Shown: piece after piece, positions 55,391-64,000 of the stretch
Numbering within the stretch: the stretch's first letter is position 1
Layout: the number at the start of each line of letters is the position of its first letter
NCBI RefSeq assembly: GCF_035987325.1
Contig: NZ_CP108488.1
Coordinates: 186,001-250,000 of the forward strand
DNA length: 64,000 nt
Reading direction: 5' to 3'
DNA from: Streptomyces sp. NBC_01244
GTDB lineage: Bacteria; Actinomycetota; Actinomycetes; Streptomycetales; Streptomycetaceae
Translations under genes and position numbers: made by a program
Notes under the pieces: model-generated
Databases searched by the model: none
What the model was told of the DNA's origin: nothing
What the model saw: the letters and a program-made list of their open reading frames with translations, nothing else

Positions 55391-58225
55391 ATGTCGTCCC
55401 GTACGCCGTCGCCCCCGGAAGGCCGCAAGGACCCCGCAGATGACGGCGGAACGCGTTCAGCGGGCCGTCTCGTCGGGCGTTCGGCGGAGCTGGCGCTGAT
55501 CGACGACCTCTTCGATTCCGCCGCCACCCGGGGCGTCGCCTTGGTGCTGTCGGGAGAGGCGGGAGTGGGGAAGAGTGCCTTGCTCGACGCCGCGGCGCAG
55601 CGGGCGGCAGAGGCGGGTTTCACGGTTCTGCGGGTGGTCGGCTCGCAGTTCGAGCAGCGGGTCAGCTTCTCGGGTCTCGCCCAACTGCTCCAGCCCCTGG
55701 CGGAGGAGATCCCGGCTCTGCCGTTACGGCAGGCGCAAACGCTCCAGGCGGTTCGCGAGCTGTCCTCGGAGCAGCCGGCCGAACTGCTCGCCATCGCCAA
55801 CGCCGTTCAGGTCCTGCTGGCCCGAACCACGGCGAAACAGGGCCCCGTCGCGCTGGTCGTCGACGACGCGGCCTGGCTCGACCGGCCCAGCGCCGTGGTG
55901 CTGGGCACCGTCGCCCGTCAGGTCACGACCGGTTCGCTGGCCCTGCTCGCGGCATCCCGGTCCGGTGACGAGTCCTTCCTCAGCAGCACCGGAGTACCCG
56001 TGTACGAGGTGCATCCCCTGGACGAGGAGTCCGCGAACGAGCTGGTGGCAGAGCATTTTCCGGCCATGACGGCCAGGGTCCGCCAGCGCCTCGTCGCCGA
56101 GGCCGCCGGCAACCCGCTGGCTCTGCTGGAACTGCCCGTCCCGCTCAACGCGGCACAACACTCGGAGCGGGGACCGCTGCCGGCTGTACTGCCCCTCTCC
56201 GAACGCCTCAAGAGCGTCTACTCGGAACGGGTCGGCGCCCTGCCGCAATCGACGCGCGAGCTTCTCCTGCTCGCCGTTCTGGAGGGCTCCGGTGATCTGC
56301 ACGTCCTCGAGCGGGCCGTGTACAGCTCCGACGTCCTGTCCCGGCTCGCCCCCGCCGAGCGGGCGGGCCTGCTACGAGTGGACTCCCTGACGGGGCGGCT
56401 GGCCTTCCGGCACCCCCTCACCCGTTCCGCGGTCATGGAGCTGTCGACGAGTGCGGAGCGTCGTCGCGGACACCTGGACCTGGCCGAAGAATTCCCGGAG
56501 GGATCGGAGCGCCGGATCCGCCATCTGGCCGCCGCAGCCGTCGGGCCGGACGATCAACTGGCCGCGCTGTTGCGCGATGTCGCCTACCGGACCCTGCGTC
56601 GCGGCGACGCCGTCGGCGCCATCACCACCCTGCTCCGCGCCTCCGAGCTGACCGGTGTGGGAAAGGCCAGGGGCAGGATCCTGGCCGAGGCGGCCTGTCT
56701 CGGCGCCAACGTCACCGGTGACCTGCGCAACGTACGCGGCCTGTTGGACAATGCCGTGCTCGCCGACCCCATGGGCACCGGTTCGCTTGCCGCGGCGGTC
56801 GCGGCGGCCAGCCAACTCCTCAACGGGGAGGGCGATGCCGACACGGCCCACCAGCTCCTCGCGGGTGCGATCCGCAGTCATGCCCGCCCGGGCCACACGG
56901 ACGAGGACATCCTGCGCGAGGCACTGCACACCCTCCTCATGGTGTGCTTCTTCAGCGGTCGGTCCGAGACGTGGCAGGCCTTCGACAGTGCGGTCGCCGA
57001 TGTTCTGCGACACTCTCCCGATCCGCTGCTGTACGTGCTCCGCGGCGCCTTCGGTGACCCCGCTCACGCGGCACCCGCGGTTCTGGACACGCTCGACGAG
57101 CTCGTCCTCGGCCTCACCCGCGAGACCGACCCCCGGCGCATCGTGCGGACGGCCATCGCGAGTTCCTACGTCGACCGCCTGCCCAACTGCCGCAGTGCCC
57201 TGCGGCGCGTCGTCGACGACGGCCGCAACGGGGGCGCCATCGCCACCGCGATCGAGGCCCACTTCCTCCTGATGAACGACGCCTACGCCAGCGGACAGTG
57301 GGACGACCTAGCGGACCTCACCAACGACGGGCTGCGCTGGTGCGCGACGCACAACTACCGCCTGCTGGGATGGACGGGGCACTTCCTGCTGGGTCTGCTG
57401 GCCGGCGCACGGGGTGAGAACGAGACCGCGCGCGAGATCGCCGACCGGCTCGTGCTCTGGGGGAATCCCCGAGGACTGGGCGCGCTCCAGGTCTACGCCT
57501 CCCACATACGGGCCCTGTCCGCGCTGGGCAGCGCCGACTTCGAAGGTGCGTACCGCTGCCTGCGTTCCTTGGGCACTCCCGGCACGCTGCCCTCGCACAT
57601 GCCCCATTCCCTCTGGCTCTTCTGGGACTTCGTCGAGGCCGCTACGCGGACCGGTCACCATGCCGAGGCTATCGCACACGTCGCCGCGGTCAGGCAGTCC
57701 GGCATCCCGTCCTTCTCGGCGCACCTGTCCATGATGACCGACGCGGCCGAGGCCCTGGCCAACCCGGACGCCATCGACCACGATCTGTTCGACAGGGCCG
57801 TAGCCGCGCCCGGCGCCGAACGATGGCCCTTCGACTGGGCGCGGATCTGTCTGGCGTACGGCGAGAGGCTGCGCAGAGCCAAAGCGGGAAGCGCCGCCCG
57901 CGTCCACTTGGCGACCGCGCTCGGCACGTTCCAGCGCCTGGGAGCCCAGCCGTGGTGTGCGCGAGCGGCGAACGAACTACGGGCGAGCGGCATCCTCGTC
58001 ACGACCGCGGCATCGGCCGAGGACGGCGGCACAACGCCGCTGACTCCGCAGGAGCAGCAGATCGCGCAACTGGCCGCCACGGGGCTGACCAACAAGCAGA
58101 TCGCCGCCCAGCTCTTCCTGTCACCCCGCACCGTGGCCGCACATCTGCGGAGCGTCTTCCCAAAGCTGAACGTCACCTCTCGCGGCGGGCTGCGCGACGC
58201 GCTCACCCGCAGAGCATCCTCTTGA
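55391..58225 (+). CDS. LuxR-family LAL regulator (large ATP-binding)
   Basis: The 944-residue protein has an N-terminal AAA-type STAND ATPase with VGRSAELALIDDLFDSAATR, P-loop GEAGVGKSALLDAAA (55-69) and Walker B PVALVVDDAAWLD (152-164), a long helical repeat region, and a C-terminal LuxR HTH (LTPQEQQIAQLAATGLTNKQ, IAAQLFLSPRTVAAHLRSVF). LAL regulators activate sugar or antibiotic genes in actinomycetes. ATG 55391 after GGAAGG is preferred to a GTG 18 bases upstream. A related protein starts at 61429. Confidence 0.92.
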   Translation: MSSRTPSPPEGRKDPADDGGTRSAGRLVGRSAELALIDDLFDSAATRGVALVLSGEAGVGKSALLDAAAQRAAEAGFTVLRVVGSQFEQRVSFSGLAQLLQPLAEEIPALPLRQAQTLQAVRELSSEQPAELLAIANAVQVLLARTTAKQGPVALVVDDAAWLDRPSAVVLGTVARQVTTGSLALLAASRSGDESFLSSTGVPVYEVHPLDEESANELVAEHFPAMTARVRQRLVAEAAGNPLALLELPVPLNAAQHSERGPLPAVLPLSERLKSVYSERVGALPQSTRELLLLAVLEGSGDLHVLERAVYSSDVLSRLAPAERAGLLRVDSLTGRLAFRHPLTRSAVMELSTSAERRRGHLDLAEEFPEGSERRIRHLAAAAVGPDDQLAALLRDVAYRTLRRGDAVGAITTLLRASELTGVGKARGRILAEAACLGANVTGDLRNVRGLLDNAVLADPMGTGSLAAAVAAASQLLNGEGDADTAHQLLAGAIRSHARPGHTDEDILREALHTLLMVCFFSGRSETWQAFDSAVADVLRHSPDPLLYVLRGAFGDPAHAAPAVLDTLDELVLGLTRETDPRRIVRTAIASSYVDRLPNCRSALRRVVDDGRNGGAIATAIEAHFLLMNDAYASGQWDDLADLTNDGLRWCATHNYRLLGWTGHFLLGLLAGARGENETAREIADRLVLWGNPRGLGALQVYASHIRALSALGSADFEGAYRCLRSLGTPGTLPSHMPHSLWLFWDFVEAATRTGHHAEAIAHVAAVRQSGIPSFSAHLSMMTDAAEALANPDAIDHDLFDRAVAAPGAERWPFDWARICLAYGERLRRAKAGSAARVHLATALGTFQRLGAQPWCARAANELRASGILVTTAASAEDGGTTPLTPQEQQIAQLAATGLTNKQIAAQLFLSPRTVAAHLRSVFPKLNVTSRGGLRDALTRRASS

Positions 58226-58290
58226 TGAGGAACAGGTCAACCGCCACCGACGCTCCACCAACTTGCGTTGATTGAGGTGTAGTTATCCAT

Positions 58291-58326
58291 ATCCACTGAG
58301 TAGGATTGCGGCCGTCACCAGTGGAT
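58291..58326. promoter_or_regulatory. Inverted repeat upstream of second XRE-STAND gene
   Basis: ATCCACTG (58291-58298) and CAGTGGAT (58319-58326) are perfect 8-bp arms around 20 bases that include TAGGAT, a possible -10. It may be an operator for the regulator downstream. Confidence 0.5.
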
Positions 58327-58351
58327 CGCATGTACGACAGCACGGTAAGGA

Positions 58352-60619
58352 GTGCCCCTCATCGCTGCCACGCCCAGTTTCGCGGAACTGCTACGCCGTC
58401 ATCGGCACGCGGCACGCCTCACACTGGAGCAGCTCGCCGAAGCCTCCGGCGTCAGCGCCCGCACCCTGTCGGACATGGAGCGGGGACGCAGCAAAGGGCC
58501 TCAGCAGCGCACCGTCACCGCGCTCGCGGACGCCTTCGCGCTGGAAGGGTCCGACCGCAAGCAGCTCATCGAGCTGGCACGTGACGGCCGCTTGCGGGAC
58601 CACTGGACGCGCCCGACGGGACTGTGCGAACTCCCGCGCGGGATAGACGACTTCACCGGCCGGATCGCTGAACTGGCATGGACGAGGAACCTCGTCCACG
58701 ACGCGGACTCGACGGCTGTCGCCCATGTGGGGCTCATCACCGGGCCCGCCGGTCTGGGCAAGACCACGTTCGCCATCCATGCCGGCAATGCCCTGCGCCC
58801 GGACTTTCCGGACGGGGTGTACTTCATCGACCTGTTCGGCATGTCCTCAAGTCCGCTGGCCGCCGATCAGGCGCTGGCGCCGATGCTTCGCGCGCTGGGA
58901 GTCCCGGATCAACAGATGCCCCCCGACACCGCCGGGTGCGCCTCGCTGTACCGGTCGCTGCTCCGGGACAAGCGCGTACTCGTCGTGCTCGACAACGCCT
59001 CGTCGGAGGAGCAGATCCGCCCCCTGCTGCCCGGGGGAGGTCTGGGCCGGGCTCTGGTGACCAGCCGTCGGCTCCTGGCGGGCCTGGAGGGCGTACGCCG
59101 GCTGAACCTGGGCCCGCTGCCCTTGCCGGACACCACGCAGTTGCTGACCGGCATCATGCGGGACCACAGGGCCAAGGACAGCGAGTCGGTACTGACTCAG
59201 CTCGCGCAGCTGTGCGGCGGCTTGCCCCTCGCGGTGCGGATCATCGGGAATCGGCTGGTCAGCCGCCCGGCGTGGAGCGCCGCCGAGCTCGCCACCCGGC
59301 TGGCCGACGACGAGCGCCGCCTCGACCAGCTCAAGTCCGGCGACCTCAAGATCGCCAACGCGTTCCAGATGTCGTACGAGCAACTCGCCCCGCCCGCACG
59401 GAAGGTCTTCCGCCGGCTGGCCCTCGTACCCGGCCGGGACTTCGACAGCGCCCTGGCCGCGGTGGTCGGCGAGATCTCCCTGTCGGACGCCTGGGACGTG
59501 CTCGACGAGCTGATCGACCTCGGCCTGCTCCAGGACGGCGCGGCGGGCCGCTACCGCTTCCACGACCTGGTCAGGCTGTTCGCCCGCGAGCGGCTCAAGG
59601 CCGAGGATCCACAGGACGAGCGGGAGGCGATCGGCGAGACGATGAGGTCCTGGCTGCTGCGGATGGCCATCACCGCCGGGCGTTGGTTCGAGCCCGCGTA
59701 CGGCCGTCCCGAGCGCCCCGATCCCGACCTCGCCGAACTGCCCACACCGGAGGCGGCCGACCAGTGGCTGCGCGTGAACGCCGACGGCTGGCTGAGCGCG
59801 CTGCGGACCGCGGCGGGCGAAGGCCGGCACTCCGCGGTCCTCGACTGCTCCGAGTCCTTGTACGAGTTCGCCGACCGGTGGATGCACGCGCCGCACTGGT
59901 ACGAGGTCTTCACCCTCGGTGCCGAGGCCGCCGCCGTCCTGGACGATCCGCCCCGGCGGGCCGGCCAGCTCAACTCGCTGGCCTGGGTCCATCTGGTGCC
60001 GAGGGACGAGCCGGAGACGGCACTGCGGTACGCCACCGAGGCGCTGGACCTCGCGACGCGCTGCACCTCCTCTGCGCAGATCGCCTCCGCCCACCATCAC
60101 GCGGGTGCCGCGCTCCGCAGGCTCGGACGGCTCGACGAGGCCACGGCGGCGGAGACCCTGGCGGCGGAGATGTTCAAGGCCGCCGGGGACATCGACGGGT
60201 ACTGCCAGTGTCTCGGCGCCCTCGGCACCTGTCTGCGCGACGCGGGACGCCACGCCGAGGCTCTGGAGCAGTACCAGGAGTTGTGGAGCTTGCTGAACGA
60301 CGACCGCTCCGGGGCGACTCCGGGCATGGCGGCGTTCCTCCGGCCGATCGTCCTGTCCCGCGTCGGTGAATGTCTGGGACTGCTCGGCCGCCGGGCCGAA
60401 GCGATCACCGAGCTCACCGAGGCGATCAGCCTCATGGAGCAGGCCCAGGTACCCGTCCAGCAGGCCCGCGCCCTGGAGACACTGGCGTCCCTGCTCGCCG
60501 AGGAGGGCCGGCCCGACGAGAGCGGCCGGGCGTACGCGCGGGCAGCCGAGGTCTTCGAGGCGGTCGGCGACGCCGACGCGAGCCGCCGCTGCCAGGAGCT
60601 GGCGGCCGCCGCTCCCTGA
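58352..60619 (+). CDS. XRE-family STAND regulator, paralogue of the 34144 protein
   Basis: The 755-residue protein repeats the HTH-NB-ARC-TPR architecture of the 34144 protein with extensive block identity (GVSARTLSDMERGRSKGPQ, GPAGLGKTTFAIHAGNAL, KRVLVVLDNASSEEQIRPLL, YRFHDLVRLFARERLKAE). It should act as an ATP-switch transcription factor. The start is odd: GTG 58352 directly abuts AAGGA, whereas AAGGAG would be ideally spaced for an ATC four codons later. It follows the LAL gene on the same strand after 126 bases. Confidence 0.88.
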   Translation: MPLIAATPSFAELLRRHRHAARLTLEQLAEASGVSARTLSDMERGRSKGPQQRTVTALADAFALEGSDRKQLIELARDGRLRDHWTRPTGLCELPRGIDDFTGRIAELAWTRNLVHDADSTAVAHVGLITGPAGLGKTTFAIHAGNALRPDFPDGVYFIDLFGMSSSPLAADQALAPMLRALGVPDQQMPPDTAGCASLYRSLLRDKRVLVVLDNASSEEQIRPLLPGGGLGRALVTSRRLLAGLEGVRRLNLGPLPLPDTTQLLTGIMRDHRAKDSESVLTQLAQLCGGLPLAVRIIGNRLVSRPAWSAAELATRLADDERRLDQLKSGDLKIANAFQMSYEQLAPPARKVFRRLALVPGRDFDSALAAVVGEISLSDAWDVLDELIDLGLLQDGAAGRYRFHDLVRLFARERLKAEDPQDEREAIGETMRSWLLRMAITAGRWFEPAYGRPERPDPDLAELPTPEAADQWLRVNADGWLSALRTAAGEGRHSAVLDCSESLYEFADRWMHAPHWYEVFTLGAEAAAVLDDPPRRAGQLNSLAWVHLVPRDEPETALRYATEALDLATRCTSSAQIASAHHHAGAALRRLGRLDEATAAETLAAEMFKAAGDIDGYCQCLGALGTCLRDAGRHAEALEQYQELWSLLNDDRSGATPGMAAFLRPIVLSRVGECLGLLGRRAEAITELTEAISLMEQAQVPVQQARALETLASLLAEEGRPDESGRAYARAAEVFEAVGDADASRRCQELAAAAP

Positions 60620-60748
60620 TGCCTCGCGCAGTTTCCGGGTGCGGAACTTCTGCGTGCTGTTCTGCGTGGGCCGGGCTCTTGCGAGCGCGTTGACTGGGGT
60701 CAGCCGGACGGACCCGTGGGGGCCTGTCCCTCCACCCCGGGAGACAAC

Positions 60749-61429
60749 GTGCCCACCATCGGAGACATCGTGATCGTGAACGGTGGGTTCTTGGACGGGT
60801 CCAGCTGGCGCGGCGTCTACGAGGAACTCATCCGGGACGGCTTCCGCATCCGGATGGTCCAGAACCCGACGCTGTCGCTCGAAGGCGACGTCGCCGCCAC
60901 CCGCCGGGTGCTGGACGCGCTCGACGGCCCTGCCCTCCTGGTCGGCCACTCCTACGGCGGGGCCGTCGTCAGCGAGGCCGGAACGCACGCCAACGTCGCG
61001 GCGCTGGCCTACATCGCCGCCTTCGCCCCCGACAAGGGCGAGTCGGTCGGCATGCTCATGGCCGAACGGTCCCCGGCGGCGCCAGTGCCACCCCTCCTGC
61101 CTCCGCGGGACGGTTTCCTCTTCCTGGACCGGGACAGGTTCCACGAAGCCTTCGCCGCCGATCTGCCCGCGGGGCAGTCCGCGTTCATGGCCGATGCCCA
61201 GGTCCCCTGGGGCCTGGACGCCCTCGGCGGCACGGTCACCGAGCCGGCCTGGCGACACAAGCCCAGCTGGTACCTGGTCGCCACCGAGGACCGCATGATC
61301 CCGCCGTCGGCGCAGCGGTCCATGGCGGGGCGCGCGGGCTCGACCTCGGTCGAGGCCATCGGCAGCCACGCCGTCCACGTAGCGCAGCACGGCGCGGTCG
61401 CCGCCCTCGTCCGAGAGGCCACAGCGTGA
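60749..61429 (+). CDS. Alpha/beta-hydrolase
   Basis: The 226-residue protein begins IVIVNGGFLDGSSWRGVYEE with the oxyanion loop and has the nucleophile elbow LLVGHSYGGAVVSEAGTH and a C-terminal His in SHAVHVAQHGAVAALV. It belongs to the large group of small Streptomyces hydrolases resembling EstC and salicylate esterases. Substrate is unknown. GTG 60749 follows GGGAGA. Its stop overlaps the start of the next LAL gene by one base, so the two are co-translated. Confidence 0.87.
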   Translation: MPTIGDIVIVNGGFLDGSSWRGVYEELIRDGFRIRMVQNPTLSLEGDVAATRRVLDALDGPALLVGHSYGGAVVSEAGTHANVAALAYIAAFAPDKGESVGMLMAERSPAAPVPPLLPPRDGFLFLDRDRFHEAFAADLPAGQSAFMADAQVPWGLDALGGTVTEPAWRHKPSWYLVATEDRMIPPSAQRSMAGRAGSTSVEAIGSHAVHVAQHGAVAALVREATA

Positions 61430-64000
61430 TGAACAGCCTCCTCCTCCAGCCCTCCGCCCCTGTTCGTGGTGCCGCGGCCCGCGCATCCGCCCTCGCCCCG
61501 GCGCCCGGGCACGCGATCGCTCGGCGCGGGTCCCACAGCGATACGGGCCGTCTCGTCGGGCGATCGGCGGAGCTGGCGCTGATCGACTCGCTCTTCACCG
61601 AGGCCGTCACCCGCAGTGGCGCGCTGTTCCTGACGGGTGCGCCCGGAGTCGGCAAGAGCGTGCTGCTCGATGTCGCGGCGCGGCAGGCGGCGCACCGCGG
61701 ATTCCGCGTGGTGCGGGCTGCCGGAGCGCCGTTCGATCGCCATGTCGGTTTCGCGGGGCTGAACCAGATCCTGCTGCCCTTGGCGGGAGGGCTCGCCTCC
61801 CTGCCCGCGCCGCAGGCGCACACGCTCCAGACGATTCTCGGGCTGACGGCGGGCGAACCGGAGGAGGCGTCGGCCGTCGCGTACGCGATGCGGAACCTGC
61901 TGTCCCGAACGGGCACCAGGAGCCGCCCGCTGGCCCTGGTCATCGACGACTACGGATGGCTGGACCGGCCCAGTGCGGCGGTTCTGGAGAGCGTCGCCCG
62001 TCACCTCGACGGGTGCGTCGCGCTGCTCGCCGCCTCCCGTCGGAAAGCGGCTTTTCCCCCCGGCACCGGGATCCAGGTGCACGAGGTGCAGGCGCTCGAC
62101 GCGCATGCGGCCATCGAGCTGGTGACCCACCGCTTTCCGGCCATGGCGCCCGCGATCCGTCGAAGGCTGCTCGCGGAGGCCTGTGGGAACCCCCTCGCCT
62201 TACTGGAGCTGCCCGTCCCGCTCAGTCTCGCGCAACAGACGCGGTCACGTGCGCTGCCGATGGTGCTGCCGCTGACCGAGCGGCTGCGGACGATCTTCTC
62301 CGAGCGGGTCACGGACCTGCCCGAGGCCACGAGGAAGCTGCTCCTGCTCGCGGCGCTCGACGACTCGGGCGACCTTCGCCTCCTGCCCCGGACCGGCGAC
62401 GGGCCAGGGGCCCTCGCGGATTTCTCGGCTGCCGAGCGAGCCGGGCTGGTACGTGTGGACGCCGGGGCCGGGCGCCTGGTCTTCCGGCAGCCGCTGACCC
62501 GCTCTGCCGTCATGGAGCTGTCGACCAGTTCCGAGCGCCGATGGGCGCACCAGGCGCTGGCCGACGTACTCCCGGAGGGATCCGTACGCCGGGCCCTGCA
62601 CCTGGCCCGCGCCACCGTGGGGCCGGACGAGCAGGTGGCCGCCCTGCTGCACGAGTCCGCTTACACCACCCTGCGCCAGGGTGACGCCGTTGGTGCCGTC
62701 GCCGCCCTGCTGCGCGCTTCGGAGCTCAGCGGCTCGGGGCCGGCCAAGGGCCGGCGGCTGGCCGAGGCCGCCTGTCTGAGCGCCAATGTCACCGGCGACC
62801 TGCGTGGCGTACGCGTCCTTCTCGCCGAGGTCGCGGCCGTCGACCCGCAGGCCGGTACGACTCCGGCCGCCGCCACGGCGGCGGCCGGGGAGCTCCTCCA
62901 CTGCGACGGGGACGCGGCCGGCGCCCACCGGCTGCTGGTCGGCGCGCTCACCGGCGATGCCGGTCGGCCCCCGGCCGGGGACGTGATGATCCGCGAGGCA
63001 CTCCACACCTTGACCACTGCGTGCTTCTTCGGCGGGCGGCGGGAACTGTGGCAGTCCCTCGACACCGTCCTGGCACGGTTCGGCCCGGTCAGCCCCGACC
63101 CGCTGCTACCGGTTCTGCGGGGGACCCTCGGTGACCCGGTCCGCACGGCGTTGCCGGTGCTGCCCCGTCTCGACGCGCTGATCGCCGGCCTCCACCGGCA
63201 GGCCGACCCCTCCCGCATCGTCCGTACGGCAGCCTGCGCCGCCCCCGTGGACAGGCTGCCGGGCTGCCGTACCTCATTGCTGCGCGTGGTCGAGGACGGC
63301 CGCGGCGACGGAGCCGTGGCCTCGGCCATACCCGCCCTGCTGCTCCTGGCCGACGACGCCTATGCCAGGGGCCGGTGGGACGAGGTCACCGAGCTGACGA
63401 ACGAGGCCCTGGGCTGGTGCGCGACCCACGACTACCGGCTCCATGCCCGGTCGGGCCACCGGTTGCAGGGACTGCTGGCCGCCGCACGAGGTGACGAGGA
63501 CTCCGCGCAGAACGTGGCCGACCGGCTCGCGTCCTGGGGCAACCCCCGAGGGCTGGGCACCCTGCGCGTGTACTCCGCGCACATCAAGGCATTGTCCGCG
63601 CTGGGGCGCGGCGACTTCGACTCCGCCTACCAGCAGTTGGCGTTCATCAGCCCTGCGGGCCGGCCGGCGCCGTACGTACCGCACGCCCTGTCGCTCGTCT
63701 GGGACTTCACCGAGGCGGCGACCCGCTCCGGCCACCATGCCGAGGCGGCCGCCCATCTGGCTGCCGTCCGGGCCGCCGGCGTCCCCTCCCTCTCGGCGCG
63801 GCTGGCCATGAACACACGGGCGGCCACCGCCCTGGCCGACCCGCACGCCGTGGACCGCGATCTCTTCGACGAGGCCATCGCCACACCCGGCGCGGAGCGC
63901 TGGCCCTTCGACCTGGCCCGGATCCGACTGGCCTACGGCGAACGGCTCCGCAGGTCGCAGGCGAGCGTCGCGGCACGCCCACACCTCGAAGCCGCCCTCA
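61429..64000 (+). CDS. LuxR-family LAL regulator, partial (runs off window)
   Basis: The first 857 codons are visible. The protein has VGRSAELALIDSLFTEAVTR, P-loop GAPGVGKSVLLDVAARQAAH, Walker B PLALVIDDYGWLD and a helical repeat region closely parallel to the 55391 protein (for example SANVTGDLRGVRVLLAEVAA against the equivalent block there). The C-terminal LuxR HTH should lie just past the window end. ATG 61429 overlaps the hydrolase stop by one base. Confidence 0.9.
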   Translation, partial: MNSLLLQPSAPVRGAAARASALAPAPGHAIARRGSHSDTGRLVGRSAELALIDSLFTEAVTRSGALFLTGAPGVGKSVLLDVAARQAAHRGFRVVRAAGAPFDRHVGFAGLNQILLPLAGGLASLPAPQAHTLQTILGLTAGEPEEASAVAYAMRNLLSRTGTRSRPLALVIDDYGWLDRPSAAVLESVARHLDGCVALLAASRRKAAFPPGTGIQVHEVQALDAHAAIELVTHRFPAMAPAIRRRLLAEACGNPLALLELPVPLSLAQQTRSRALPMVLPLTERLRTIFSERVTDLPEATRKLLLLAALDDSGDLRLLPRTGDGPGALADFSAAERAGLVRVDAGAGRLVFRQPLTRSAVMELSTSSERRWAHQALADVLPEGSVRRALHLARATVGPDEQVAALLHESAYTTLRQGDAVGAVAALLRASELSGSGPAKGRRLAEAACLSANVTGDLRGVRVLLAEVAAVDPQAGTTPAAATAAAGELLHCDGDAAGAHRLLVGALTGDAGRPPAGDVMIREALHTLTTACFFGGRRELWQSLDTVLARFGPVSPDPLLPVLRGTLGDPVRTALPVLPRLDALIAGLHRQADPSRIVRTAACAAPVDRLPGCRTSLLRVVEDGRGDGAVASAIPALLLLADDAYARGRWDEVTELTNEALGWCATHDYRLHARSGHRLQGLLAAARGDEDSAQNVADRLASWGNPRGLGTLRVYSAHIKALSALGRGDFDSAYQQLAFISPAGRPAPYVPHALSLVWDFTEAATRSGHHAEAAAHLAAVRAAGVPSLSARLAMNTRAATALADPHAVDRDLFDEAIATPGAERWPFDLARIRLAYGERLRRSQASVAARPHLEAAL

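Noticed and set aside
58847..61486. Open frame of about 880 codons on the minus strand opposite the STAND and hydrolase genes
   Set aside because: Antisense shadow with no recognisable fold and no ribosome site.

Overview
The window is very GC-rich actinobacterial DNA with strong G/C third-position bias, frequent GTG/TTG starts, ATGA-type gene overlaps and long meaningless open frames on opposite strands. Gene content (xylA/xylB/ROK cluster, GH62 and GH74 enzymes with ricin-type modules, large STAND and LAL regulators, SigE-family sigma factor) fits Streptomyces or a close relative. The many truncated genes between intact accessory operons look like a chromosome arm rather than the core; this is an inference.

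Region 1 (1-27.3 kb) is a plant cell-wall sugar island. A YtfQ-YtfR-YtfT-YjfF type pentose/galactofuranose transporter operon and the start of an aldose 1-epimerase run leftward (1-5132). araB and araA run rightward (5628-8935). Next come a xylose block (ROK repressor and xylB leftward, xylA rightward, 9823-13744), a secreted GH62 arabinofuranosidase (13998-15431) and a ChvE-GguA-GguB type sugar transporter (17077-21069). A bacterial expansin (22113), a SigE-family sigma factor with an overlapping membrane protein bearing an extracellular domain (23190-24538) and a secreted GH74 xyloglucanase (24606-27254) follow. Copies of a 16-bp LacI-type palindrome, TTGTTAGCGCTAACAA, precede the first transporter, araB, the GH62 gene and the ChvE-type transporter; a weaker copy precedes the sigma factor. 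This defines a likely arabinose regulon. Neither its LacI-type regulator nor araD lies in the window.

Region 2 (27.3-34.1 kb) is a patchwork of gene relics (FkbM methyltransferase, pirin, tyrosine integrase, LysR, metallo-beta-lactamase fold, FAD monooxygenase) around an intact DeoR-MFS-HAD module and a YceI protein.

Region 3 (34.1-52.4 kb) holds an XRE-STAND regulator, a phenylacetate-type set (paaK, paaI, thiolase, relic enoyl-CoA hydratase), an XRE-cupin regulator with a threonine aldolase, a secreted esterase, an MHS-family transporter, a DUF998-TetR pair, a three-subunit molybdenum aldehyde oxidoreductase (PaoABC-like, Tat-exported), a second TetR and a SnoaL-like protein.

Region 4 (52.4-64 kb) begins with two divergent MerR-type promoters, passes through more relics and a secreted small protein, and ends in a regulator array: a LuxR protein, a LAL regulator, an XRE-STAND regulator paralogous to the one at 34 kb, an alpha/beta hydrolase and a second LAL regulator cut by the window end.

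I saw no rRNA, tRNA or CRISPR array. Functional calls are from motif and family recognition by eye, with no database search.
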